A stretch of 64,000 nucleotides of DNA from Muribaculaceae bacterium (GTDB lineage: Bacteria > Bacteroidota > Bacteroidia > Bacteroidales > Muribaculaceae), in the NCBI GenBank assembly GCA_017555085.1, contig JAFZHD010000005.1, forward strand, positions 1 through 64,000, given 5' to 3'. Below the pieces are notes generated by a model, which saw nothing but the letters and a program-made list of their open reading frames with translations, made no database searches and was not told where the DNA came from. Below, piece after piece: positions 6,720 to 13,834 of this stretch. The first letter of the stretch is position 1. Each line of letters begins with the position of its first letter. The position numbers and the translations under genes were made by a program.

Positions 6720-9545
6720 ATGGATAGTAAATTGTTTGACTTTGATTATGAAGTCTATGGAAGTGAAAGACTGTTCTACCTTAACGAAGTGGTGGAGAAA
6801 TTTGATGGTAGTGATGCTGGTCCAATTTTGAAGGACAAACACTATGAGATGATGATGGTGAAAAATCGTATCACTGTGCTGAATAAGGCAGAGTGTGGCA
6901 ATGGTGGAACCAGTGGTGTTGTGGATTATCTAAAAAGACACAACACTGGTGGGTTGATATTAGTCCCTAATGTGAGTATATCCAAGGGCAAGGAAGAGAA
7001 GTATAAGGATGACCCAGACATCTGCTGCGTGTATGGTGGCGTTGATAAGATTGATTGGGAGGCGAAGATTGTCATAGCAACATACGACCAGTTTAAAAGA
7101 TTGCTTGCAAATCTTCGTAATTTCGGATTTGCAGGTGATATATTCAGCAATGACTTTTGGCGAGGTAGGGCGATATTCGTGGATGAATACCATAAGTTGG
7201 TAGATGAGAGTAAATTTAGAGGTATTATGGCTGAACTGACCGAACTAATTATCAAGACAGACTTATCTGTTACATTGATGAGTGCGACCCCACACTATGG
7301 TTATATTGATGCTCTGCGTAATGTGCTTCGTAATACAAAGGAACTAATATCAATTAATGTAGTGTATAAGGATAGGCGTATGACCAAGCGTATGAGTATA
7401 TATTCGCCCAAAAAGAGCGAGTTGGAGAGGTTGGTCAAGATGTTCATTAATATGAACCAGCAGATATATATATTTTATAACAATGTGGCGAAAATAACCA
7501 ATATATTGAGTGCAATTGGAACAGATGAGTGTGAGATATTGTGTTCAGAAAGCAGGAAAAAGGAGTGTGGTAGTTACTATTCAAAGAGTTATAACCCAGA
7601 GAAGAAGGTGCATTTTCTGACAAGTGCTTACTTCACAGGACACGATATAGAGGGAGAGGTAGATAAGGTGATTATTATAGGCGGCAATTCAACTGTGAGA
7701 GGCGCCATTAGTATGCGTGATATTAAGCAGATACTGGGTAGATTTAGGGAGTATTGTGGTGAGAGTATGAGCAATATCCATCTTTTTTATATGTGGGAGA
7801 AGAAGAACGATACAGAGTATAGGTCATTGTTGGACAAGTTGAAAATGACCGAAGATAAACTGAAAGCAATCGGAGAAAACTGGATAATGAACGCTGCGTG
7901 TATTGAGGAGAAACTGCAGAATATGTATTGCTACGATGCATTGGAGCGTTTGGACTATTGGAGTTCAGAAGAGAAACTGATTAAGAAGTTGAGAGCAAAC
8001 GGATATGTAGTGGATACAAAGGAAGAGGATGGTAAGCGAGTGAATAAAGCGAAACCAATAGGAGAACTACCTGATTATACAGTAGAACCCAATATGGCGT
8101 ATAGAGTAGCATTTACAAAAGTTGCTAATGGAGAAGATGTGAGTTGGAAGGAGTATGTGCGTGTGAATAAGATTAGGGACTACATTGAGAAGTATGGAGT
8201 TACGAGGAATAGGAATGGTAAGGTAGTTGTCCCTGCACGGGATACTGTATTTAATTTAGTGGATATTGATGAAGTGTTAGAGGGTAGAAAAAATAAGACT
8301 GCGATAGAAGAAATGAGCGAGAATGACAGGTATTATGCTTTTGGTTTTGATGATGGCGGGGTTTATAAAGCAAGTTATTTAATGAATTGTTTGAAATATA
8401 TAAAAGAAAATTATCCAGAGGTGCTGTCAGGTGAGTTGGACTACGGACTACTACCTATTTATATGAAAGAAGTATTTGGAGCATCAATGTTCTGCTGGAA
8501 AGCAGGTAATAAATCATCAAGTGACCAATGGTGTGTTATAGGTAATAGTGTAATAAATCAACTAAAATTTACGGAACATATCCCTATTTCGGACAGTGAT
8601 ATATATATAAGACAACTGTCCGAAGAAAGGATATTATCCGTAAAAAAAGAAATAAATGTTAGTTATAGAAGTGATTTGAAGAATAAAAGTTTTTATGGAA
8701 GAACCATTGAGTTGAATAACTTACCGCTACATATACCATCACTTACTGGTATCCCATTATATGACTGGGTGAATAAGGATAAAGGACAACGCTTATATCA
8801 GGTGAAGTCTGATAGCAAACTGGAAGAAAAATGGCGTAGTATGAAAAACTTTAAGCAGTTACAGATTAGTGAATTTTATCAAGATACCGATAAAGAATAT
8901 AGGCATATAAAGAGCGAGGTCAATGAAGTTGGTTGTTTAATTATTGACATTGACGATAGTTTGTCGTTCAAGGAGTTCAAGAAACTGTATGGTCAGTGGA
9001 AATGGTTAGCATATCCGACCATCTCTAACGCTAATAGCAACTGGAACAAGTTCAGAGTAATTATCCCGTTGGAGCAACCCGTAAGGATTGAGGGAGATAA
9101 TAACCTAAAAGTCCTGAAAGCACTTCGCTCTACTTTTTGCACATATGAGGATAAGCAGCACGGTCTTGGTAGTTATGTTAATCTGAATGACTGGATGGAG
9201 AAGTATATAAACGAAGGGAGTGTATATAGCATTGAGCAGAGTGAAGTAGATTTGCTTCAATATTTGATTTCAGTTGCGTGTGATTATACCAAGAAGAAGT
9301 TCTCCAAGGATGAAGTTATGCGGGATGATGTAAGCAACAGAAGATGGTGGTCGCTAGATAAGGCGATTAAGTTGTATGAAGAGGCGGAGGCATCACCTAT
9401 GGAGGGAGCACGCCACGCTTCATTGTTCAAGATTAAGAACAATCTGACAGAAGAAGATTGCGATAGGTTTGAGGATTGGTTGCGGGAACATTATCCATCA
9501 GTAGTAAAGAAGCATTGGAAAACACACAAAAGGATTGTGGCGTAA
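6720..9545 (+). CDS. SF2 helicase fused to a primase-like domain (replication protein)
   Basis: This 941-aa protein has SF2 helicase motifs in residues 50-345: a P-loop position AECGNGGTSG (57-66), DEYH (155-158), SAT (188-190) and QILGRFR (337-343). The usual P-loop lysine is replaced by glycine. Residues 380-690 are unassigned. Residues 738-790 contain IIDIDD, then YPTISNANSNWNKFRVIIPL, resembling the metal-binding Asp pair and following strand of archaeo-eukaryotic-type primases. The C-terminal 50 residues are basic and helical. It most likely unwinds and primes the excised element's DNA. The ATG at 6720 is used because the alternative TTG at 6696 lies inside terminator B. It begins the plus-strand module that ends with the integrase. 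Confidence 0.75.
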   Translation: MDSKLFDFDYEVYGSERLFYLNEVVEKFDGSDAGPILKDKHYEMMMVKNRITVLNKAECGNGGTSGVVDYLKRHNTGGLILVPNVSISKGKEEKYKDDPDICCVYGGVDKIDWEAKIVIATYDQFKRLLANLRNFGFAGDIFSNDFWRGRAIFVDEYHKLVDESKFRGIMAELTELIIKTDLSVTLMSATPHYGYIDALRNVLRNTKELISINVVYKDRRMTKRMSIYSPKKSELERLVKMFINMNQQIYIFYNNVAKITNILSAIGTDECEILCSESRKKECGSYYSKSYNPEKKVHFLTSAYFTGHDIEGEVDKVIIIGGNSTVRGAISMRDIKQILGRFREYCGESMSNIHLFYMWEKKNDTEYRSLLDKLKMTEDKLKAIGENWIMNAACIEEKLQNMYCYDALERLDYWSSEEKLIKKLRANGYVVDTKEEDGKRVNKAKPIGELPDYTVEPNMAYRVAFTKVANGEDVSWKEYVRVNKIRDYIEKYGVTRNRNGKVVVPARDTVFNLVDIDEVLEGRKNKTAIEEMSENDRYYAFGFDDGGVYKASYLMNCLKYIKENYPEVLSGELDYGLLPIYMKEVFGASMFCWKAGNKSSSDQWCVIGNSVINQLKFTEHIPISDSDIYIRQLSEERILSVKKEINVSYRSDLKNKSFYGRTIELNNLPLHIPSLTGIPLYDWVNKDKGQRLYQVKSDSKLEEKWRSMKNFKQLQISEFYQDTDKEYRHIKSEVNEVGCLIIDIDDSLSFKEFKKLYGQWKWLAYPTISNANSNWNKFRVIIPLEQPVRIEGDNNLKVLKALRSTFCTYEDKQHGLGSYVNLNDWMEKYINEGSVYSIEQSEVDLLQYLISVACDYTKKKFSKDEVMRDDVSNRRWWSLDKAIKLYEEAEASPMEGARHASLFKIKNNLTEEDCDRFEDWLREHYPSVVKKHWKTHKRIVA

Positions 9546-9559
9546 TAATAATTATTATT
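9544..9559. repeat. Second copy of palindrome AATAATAATTATTATT
   Basis: It overlaps the end of the helicase-primase gene and is identical to 2795-2810. Function unknown. Confidence 0.5.
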
Positions 9560-9637
9560 CTATACACTTAATTTATATAACTTTTGTATTGTCATGTGCT
9601 TCAACCCATAAATACTATATATAATAAATAATGGAAT

Positions 9638-10258
9638 ATGGATGAGAATATAAAGACCTTTTGCCGTTGCTATCAAGTTTTGTTTAACAAACCTCTACGT
9701 TTCAACAAAAAATTGATTTATGGTTTTAGAATTAAGGAGGATGAATTAGAACACAAACCATTCTGCGAGAAAAAACTGCTGGAATATATTGTGGAAGGCA
9801 TCTTTGGAAAAGTTTTATTTGAATTATTACATGGTGGTTCTTTTAAAGGACGCTTGGATGAAATATGGATAGACCGAGAAGGGAACGAGTATAAAGAAGG
9901 TAGCGACCAAACAAGGTTATATTCCTTTGAAGCAACTATAGTGGAAAAAATGAATTACAGGTGCGACACGGTTTATGTGGAGGAAGGAGATGGTTATTGG
10001 ATAACCGACCCACAAGACTATTTTGATTGCAAAGCAAGGATGGATGCCGACGATCACAAGCAAGGTAAGAACCAATGGATGCAGAACTACTACCGAATAA
10101 AAGCACGAAAGGAAGTGCTATCATACATAACTGTAAAGAGTAGAGAAAACCTTGATTACGATATACAAGAGTTGATTAAGAAGGAGGGGTCTGATACGAA
10201 GGGGTATGAGAATGCGGATGCGGATGTCCAAAATAAAGAGGATGAATTACCTTTTTAG
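9638..10258 (+). CDS. Replication-associated protein with SSB-like acidic tail
   Basis: This 206-aa protein is not recognised overall. Its last residues, NKEDELPF, match the acidic Asp/Glu-x-x-Pro-Phe tip by which single-stranded-DNA-binding proteins recruit partners, preceded by a low-complexity acidic linker (about 180-200), also as in SSBs. The first 170 residues contain LYGFRIKEDELEHKPFCEKK-like alternating strands and many aromatic residues, but I cannot show an OB fold. It follows the helicase-primase gene by 92 nt on the same strand. It is probably a ssDNA-binding or primosome-loading partner, or a mimic of the host SSB tail. The tail is seen; the role is inferred. Confidence 0.6.
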   Translation: MDENIKTFCRCYQVLFNKPLRFNKKLIYGFRIKEDELEHKPFCEKKLLEYIVEGIFGKVLFELLHGGSFKGRLDEIWIDREGNEYKEGSDQTRLYSFEATIVEKMNYRCDTVYVEEGDGYWITDPQDYFDCKARMDADDHKQGKNQWMQNYYRIKARKEVLSYITVKSRENLDYDIQELIKKEGSDTKGYENADADVQNKEDELPF

Positions 10259-10356
10259 GGTTATTCAGAAAGGTTAAATACCTATTACTGTTGTAATATA
10301 TTGAGCATCAATGATATATAATAATACTATTCAATAAATTGATTTTTTGAAGTGTC

Positions 10357-10390
10357 AGGAGGTTGTTTATGACAGCCTCCTAATTTTTTT
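10357..10390 (+). terminator. Terminator of the replication module
   Basis: A 10-bp stem (AGGAGGTTGT/ACAGCCTCCT, one G-T pair) with a 5-nt loop is followed by AATTTTTTT. Confidence 0.8.
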
Positions 10391-10446
10391 ATTATTTTGG
10401 ACCAATTTAAGTGCTTGAGGTCCAGCGCATTATGAAAATAATTGAT

Positions 10447-10454
10447 TAACTTTG
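10447..10454 (+). promoter_or_regulatory. -7 box TAACTTTG
   Basis: It matches TAnnTTTG and lies 36 nt before the preferred ATG at 10491. The -33 element is not obvious. Confidence 0.45.
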
Positions 10455-10490
10455 TAATACGAAATGTTTCACAATTTTAATAGCAAGATA

Positions 10491-10682
10491 ATGGACAGCA
10501 CCATAACATCAAGTAAGCGATTTCTTTATGCTTATTGTATAACAGACGGCATCTTGGATAACATGAGCGAAGAAGAACGGACAGCACTCATCCTTTCAAT
10601 AACCAAGATTAAAGAGGAAATGCTGAAAGGTTCTCATACCACCGAAAGCATTCAAAAAAACACTAAAAAAGTATCAATTTAA
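10491..10682 (+). CDS. Small orphan protein
   Basis: This 63-aa protein begins MDSTITSSKRFLYAYCITDG, with a helical middle (NMSEEERTALILSITKIKEE). It is not recognised. An in-frame ATG at 10464 would leave almost no leader after the -7 box at 10447-10454, so 10491 is preferred. It follows the replication terminator and precedes the serine recombinase; the first of the recombinase-associated repeats overlaps its 3' end. It may be a small regulator, but no motif shows this. Confidence 0.5.
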   Translation: MDSTITSSKRFLYAYCITDGILDNMSEEERTALILSITKIKEEMLKGSHTTESIQKNTKKVSI

Positions 10683-10745
10683 TGAAGGTAGTCAAAATAA
10701 TGCAAAAGTATCAATTTAATCTTATGATAAGATAAATTGAAACTT
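10667..10745. repeat. Direct and inverted repeats before the serine recombinase (res/operator-like)
   Basis: AAAAGTATCAATTTAAT occurs at 10667-10683 and 10704-10720, 37 bp apart. An inverted near-copy TAAATTGAAACTT lies at 10733-10745. The last two flank an imperfect palindrome centred near 10725. Resolvases commonly bind such sites immediately upstream of their genes. Confidence 0.55.
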
Positions 10746-10790
10746 GCTATCCACGAAGACACCGAAAGCAAAATAACTTAAAAGATTAAA

Positions 10791-11441
10791 ATGATAAAAA
10801 TGGAAGATAAAACCAAAGTTGTCCTTTACGCCAGAGTGAGCACATCCGCACAGGACTACACACGCCAAATTACAGAATTGAGAAAATACGCAAAGAAGCA
10901 GAATTACGAAATCGCGAAAGAATTCAGCGAGAAAATTAGCGGTGGAAAGAAAATAGAGGAGCGAGCAGCAATAAAAGAACTCTTGGATTTCGTAAGTCAA
11001 AACAAAGTAGAGAAAGTGTTGGTGTATGAATGCAGTCGCCTTTCTCGCCGCCAACTTGACTTTCTTTCAATTATTGAGCAATTGAACGAAGCAGGAGTTA
11101 GCCTATATGTTTTGCAGAATGGACTTGAAACGCTTTTGCCTGATGGCAAACCCAACCCGATTGCTAATCTATGTTTTGGTATTATCGCAGAGTTCAATAA
11201 TCTTGAAAAAAACCTCATCAGGGCGAGAATGGCAAGCGGATATGAGCATCATAGAACATCGGGCGGTCGTGTGGGGAGAAAAGAGGGGTATAGAAAAAGC
11301 GAGGATGAATACCGAACAACTTACGACAGGGAGATTACCTTGCTGCAAAAAGGCAACACATTAGCAGATGTGAGAGCCATCACGGGCACATCTATCAATA
11401 CACTGCGAAAACTTAAAGAGAAGTATTGTTTGGTATCCTGA
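10791..11441 (+). CDS. Serine recombinase, resolvase/invertase family
   Basis: This 216-aa protein has the resolvase N-terminus VVLYARVSTSAQDYTRQ, with the catalytic serine in RVST (about residue 18), the conserved ECSRLSRR motif near residue 80, and a long E-helix region (NLCFGIIAEFNNLEKNLIRARM). A C-terminal helix-turn-helix lies at about 190-212 (LADVRAITGTSINTLRKLK). This is the small, complete resolvase/invertase layout, not a large serine integrase. It likely resolves multimers of the circular element or inverts a segment. Direct and inverted repeats lie within 125 bp upstream. The start could be the ATG at 10791 or at 10800. Confidence 0.9.
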   Translation: MIKMEDKTKVVLYARVSTSAQDYTRQITELRKYAKKQNYEIAKEFSEKISGGKKIEERAAIKELLDFVSQNKVEKVLVYECSRLSRRQLDFLSIIEQLNEAGVSLYVLQNGLETLLPDGKPNPIANLCFGIIAEFNNLEKNLIRARMASGYEHHRTSGGRVGRKEGYRKSEDEYRTTYDREITLLQKGNTLADVRAITGTSINTLRKLKEKYCLVS

Positions 11442-11771
11442 ACATGCGAAAAATAATATGGATTTATGAACACTGCGGGATGGCGTGTGCTGCAAAATGT
11501 GTTTGAAAAAAGTGTGATTTTTTTAATGAAAATCGCCACATCCGCATTCATTTTTGTTATATTTTAATTGTAGAAAAGTTAGGGTAAAAGGTTAAGATAA
11601 CAAGTTAGAAAAACAACGATTTTTTTGAAAAAATATGCCTTTTTTCGTGATTTTTCTGTGAGTTTTGTTATATTTAATATGTAGGGTTAAGGGATTGGAT
11701 AATAGAAAGATAAGTCCGATTTTCAAGCCTATCTTGTCTAATGTAAATGATAATTTAATAAAAATTGATAT
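11442..11771 (+). promoter_or_regulatory. AT-rich control region before excisionase and integrase
   Basis: No gene is supported. Two promoter-like boxes occur: TTTGTTATATTTTAAT (11553-11568) and TTTGTTATATTTAAT (11664-11678); the second is identical to the 15-mer upstream of the helicase-primase gene. A 7-bp hairpin (AAGATA...TATCTT) lies near 11709-11736, before the ATG at 11772. The region probably drives expression of the excisionase and integrase. Confidence 0.45.
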
Positions 11772-12107
11772 ATGAAAAGTAATATTGTTAATTTGTCCAA
11801 CTATCCCATCGGGATGAGGGGTATGGACGGATTGCTTGAAGGAGCAAGGTTTTTTATAAAGGGAATTGTGCGAGAAGCGTTTGAAGAAATCTGGAATGAA
11901 AAAAATTACTCTCCTATAACAGACACTCCTTTATTGACAACTGGGGAGTTATGCAAGAGGTGGAACATTACACCAGACACCCTGCACAACTGGGAGAAGC
12001 AAGGGAAAATTGCGAAAATGCCATTAGGAGGAAGGAAAAAGATGTATTCTCTAAAAGATGTAGAAGAAGCGGAAGTAAGTGGAATTGTAATCGCAAAAGC
12101 AAGTTGA
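11772..12107 (+). CDS. Helix-turn-helix excisionase-like protein
   Basis: This 111-aa protein contains a MerR/HTH_17-type DNA-binding domain at about residues 55-102: LLTTGELCKRWNITPDTLHN followed by WEKQGKIAKMPLGGRKKMYS. Small proteins of this class next to integrases act as excisionases or regulators. Its stop is separated by one nucleotide from the integrase ATG, so the two are translationally coupled. The N-terminal 50 residues are helical and of unknown role. Confidence 0.8.
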   Translation: MKSNIVNLSNYPIGMRGMDGLLEGARFFIKGIVREAFEEIWNEKNYSPITDTPLLTTGELCKRWNITPDTLHNWEKQGKIAKMPLGGRKKMYSLKDVEEAEVSGIVIAKAS

Positions 12108-12108
12108 T

Positions 12109-13497
12109 ATGAATATATACATCAGAAGCAAGAAGACAGAAGGGAAAGCAGAGTTGCACACATTGATAAGGTGTGGAAGCAAACCAACACACTTCAACTT
12201 ACATATGCAAGTTGATATTAAGAAATGGATTGAATGCTCAAAAACAGAAAGGAAGAAAGCAAACTTTCTAGATAGTATGAACTACACCCATAAAATCCAA
12301 GAGATAGAAAAAGGACTAAAAATCTTGAAGAAGTATCACAAATGCACAAAGGAGGAAGTTGAAAAACTCATTGAGAATATCGTTCTTCAAGAAGCCAGAG
12401 AGGAAATGATTAAGAGAGAGGAAGCCAAGTCCAAATTGGAGAGCGAAAGAAGAAAGGCATTTAAGGTGTATGTCCAAAACTATCTTAAAGAAATGCAATG
12501 CGGTCAGAGACGAACTGTAAAAAATAAACTCTACAAAAAAAGCACAATATATCATTGGAAACAAGTAGTTGATAAAGTATTGGATTTTCACAAAAAACAT
12601 CCTTTCTCTTGGGATGAAATAGACCAAAGATTAATCGTCAAGTTTATAGATTACTTGGAGAAAGACGATTTAAGTAAGTCAAACATTCAGAAACTAATGA
12701 AGGATTTCAGAAAGTTAATCAAGGATGCTGGAATAGAAGATATTCACAACAACTTTCGTGCAAGAGACCTAAATTTCACGATAGAAGTGGGAGAAAGCGA
12801 AAAATGCACACAGGTATATCTTACAAAGCAAGAACTAGATGGACTATACGAAATGGAACTAAGTGGAACCGAAGAACTGGTAAGGGATATTTTTCTTATT
12901 GGTTGTTTTATTGGGCAGCGAATTAGTGATTATGGAAGAATTGAGCCAGAATGGTTAGGCACAACCCATAATGGGGTAAAAGTAATAAGACTTGAACAAA
13001 CTAAAACAGGAAACAAAGTTTGTGTCCCTATTGGCGACAAACTGGAAACCTTGTTAAAGAAATATGACTATTGTGTGCCGAAGATTAGCGACCAAGAAAT
13101 TGATAGAACAATAAAGGATATTTGTGAAAGACTATCGCTTTCTATCCCAAGTCTTGCTGTTAAAGAGAAGACGATGCTAAAAAAACAGGAAAAAATTGCT
13201 TTATACACAAATAAGGACGGAGGACGGAGAATGTTTGAGATAAATGAAAAAGGAGAGTGCATAAAGCCAAAGTGGGCGATGGTGGCATCTCAAACTGCGA
13301 GAAGAACCTGCGTCACGAACATGTATCTTGCTAAAAAACCAGACGGGTCATCAAAATACACTCTTGCTGAAAGGATGAGCGTGAGTGGGCATAAAACCGA
13401 AAGTCAGTATATAAAATATATAAAGTGTTCATTGGACGAAGTTGCCGAAATGGTTGCTGCTGCTGCAAATGACGATGGGGATAATAACTTGTTCTAA
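12109..13497 (+). CDS. Tyrosine recombinase (element integrase)
   Basis: This 462-aa integrase has an N-terminal arm-binding domain, a SAM-like core-binding domain (about 160-255) and a C-terminal catalytic domain. Catalytic features are Arg in FIGQRISD, Lys in TKTGNK, Arg in TARRTCVT, His in VSGHKTESQ and the nucleophile Tyr in YIKYIK. The box normally reading HxxR appears as ASQTARRT, so its histidine is glutamine. The gene ends about 190 bp before tRNA-Phe, its integration target, and is followed by a terminator. It catalyses integration and, with the HTH protein, presumably excision at the 17-bp core. Confidence 0.93.
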   Translation: MNIYIRSKKTEGKAELHTLIRCGSKPTHFNLHMQVDIKKWIECSKTERKKANFLDSMNYTHKIQEIEKGLKILKKYHKCTKEEVEKLIENIVLQEAREEMIKREEAKSKLESERRKAFKVYVQNYLKEMQCGQRRTVKNKLYKKSTIYHWKQVVDKVLDFHKKHPFSWDEIDQRLIVKFIDYLEKDDLSKSNIQKLMKDFRKLIKDAGIEDIHNNFRARDLNFTIEVGESEKCTQVYLTKQELDGLYEMELSGTEELVRDIFLIGCFIGQRISDYGRIEPEWLGTTHNGVKVIRLEQTKTGNKVCVPIGDKLETLLKKYDYCVPKISDQEIDRTIKDICERLSLSIPSLAVKEKTMLKKQEKIALYTNKDGGRRMFEINEKGECIKPKWAMVASQTARRTCVTNMYLAKKPDGSSKYTLAERMSVSGHKTESQYIKYIKCSLDEVAEMVAAAANDDGDNNLF

Positions 13498-13502
13498 AAA
13501 AG

Positions 13503-13537
13503 AGAAGGTAAAAACTTGGTTTTTGCCTTCTTTTTTT
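13503..13537 (+). terminator. Integrase terminator
   Basis: AGAAGGTAAAAAC pairs with GTTTTTGCCTTCT (13-bp stem, one G-T pair, 3-nt loop), followed by a T run. Confidence 0.85.
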
Positions 13538-13598
13538 ATTATAATACCCTGTTAAAATGGTCTCTCGTGTATTTCAAATGGAGAATGAAATGTCAAAA

Positions 13599-13619
13599 TG
13601 TAGTCAAATTGTAGCCAAA
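13599..13619. repeat. Right arm-type integrase repeats
   Basis: TGTAGTCAAA (13599-13608) and TGTAGCCAAA (13610-13619) repeat with an 11-bp period, 66 bp from the att core. They match the pair at 617-636. Confidence 0.6.
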
Positions 13620-13642
13620 ATTAGGTTTCAAGGCAAAAGAAA

Positions 13643-13679
13643 AAACGCTAACAACTTGTTTTATAAGTTATTAGCGTTT
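13643..13679 (-). terminator. tRNA-Phe terminator carried by the element
   Basis: A 15-bp stem (AAACGCTAATAACTT with AAGTTGTTAGCGTTT) is followed on the minus strand by T residues. It lies inside the element, just past the tRNA 3' end, replacing the hairpin now stranded at 463-493. Confidence 0.75.
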
Positions 13680-13684
13680 CTTGT

Positions 13685-13701
13685 AAGTGGTGCCACCAGG
13701 A
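13685..13701. other. Proximal att site inside tRNA-Phe
   Basis: This is the 17-bp AAGTGGTGCCACCAGGA copy that overlaps the acceptor stem and 3' end of tRNA-Phe and is identical to 497-513. Integration leaves the tRNA intact. Confidence 0.88.
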
Positions 13702-13760
13702 ATCGAACCGGGGACACAAGGATTTTCAGTCCTTTGCTCTACCATCTGAGCGATGGCACC
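13688..13760 (-). tRNA. tRNA-Phe (GAA)
   Basis: The 73-nt cloverleaf reads 5' GGTGCCATCGCTCAGATGGT on the minus strand. It has a D-arm, anticodon loop CTGAAAA (anticodon GAA), T-arm GGTTCGATTCC and acceptor 3' strand TGGCACC plus discriminator A. CCA is not encoded. The promoter at 13778-13808 lies upstream and the element's terminator at 13643-13679 downstream. Confidence 0.96.
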
Positions 13761-13777
13761 ATTGCTGTTTTGCGATG

Positions 13778-13808
13778 CAAAGGTAGTAATGTTTTTTGAA
13801 CTGTGCAA
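13778..13808 (-). promoter_or_regulatory. tRNA-Phe promoter
   Basis: On the minus strand CTTG, 20 nt, then TACCTTTG (13785-13778), predicting a start shortly before the mature tRNA end. Confidence 0.75.
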
Positions 13809-13834
13809 GTGTTTTGGCGAAAAAAGTTGATTTT

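Larger units (their letters stand above)
497..13701. mobile_element. Integrated element in tRNA-Phe, satellite or integrative-plasmid type
   Basis: The 13.2 kb segment lies between 17-bp direct repeats, one inside tRNA-Phe. Each end has two 10-bp direct repeats of the TGTAGCCAAA type, as expected of integrase arm sites. It encodes a tyrosine integrase, HTH excisionase-like protein, serine recombinase, helicase-primase, a protein with an SSB-like tail and several orphans. It is visibly more AT-rich than the flanking chromosome. No relaxase, coupling protein, conjugation, portal, terminase or capsid gene is recognisable. This fits a phage satellite or an integrating plasmid better than a conjugative element; that classification is inference. 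Confidence 0.85.

Noticed and set aside
6720..9545. TOTE-type conflict system
   Set aside because: Helicase plus primase-like domains suggested it, but domain order is reversed and no associated nuclease is seen. A replication role fits the integrase/SSB-tail context better.
10791..11441. Large serine integrase as the element's integrase
   Set aside because: At 216 aa it is the small resolvase/invertase form; the tyrosine recombinase beside tRNA-Phe explains the integration.
13557..13799. 80-aa plus-strand frame
   Set aside because: It runs through the tRNA-Phe gene, the att core and the tRNA terminator in antisense.
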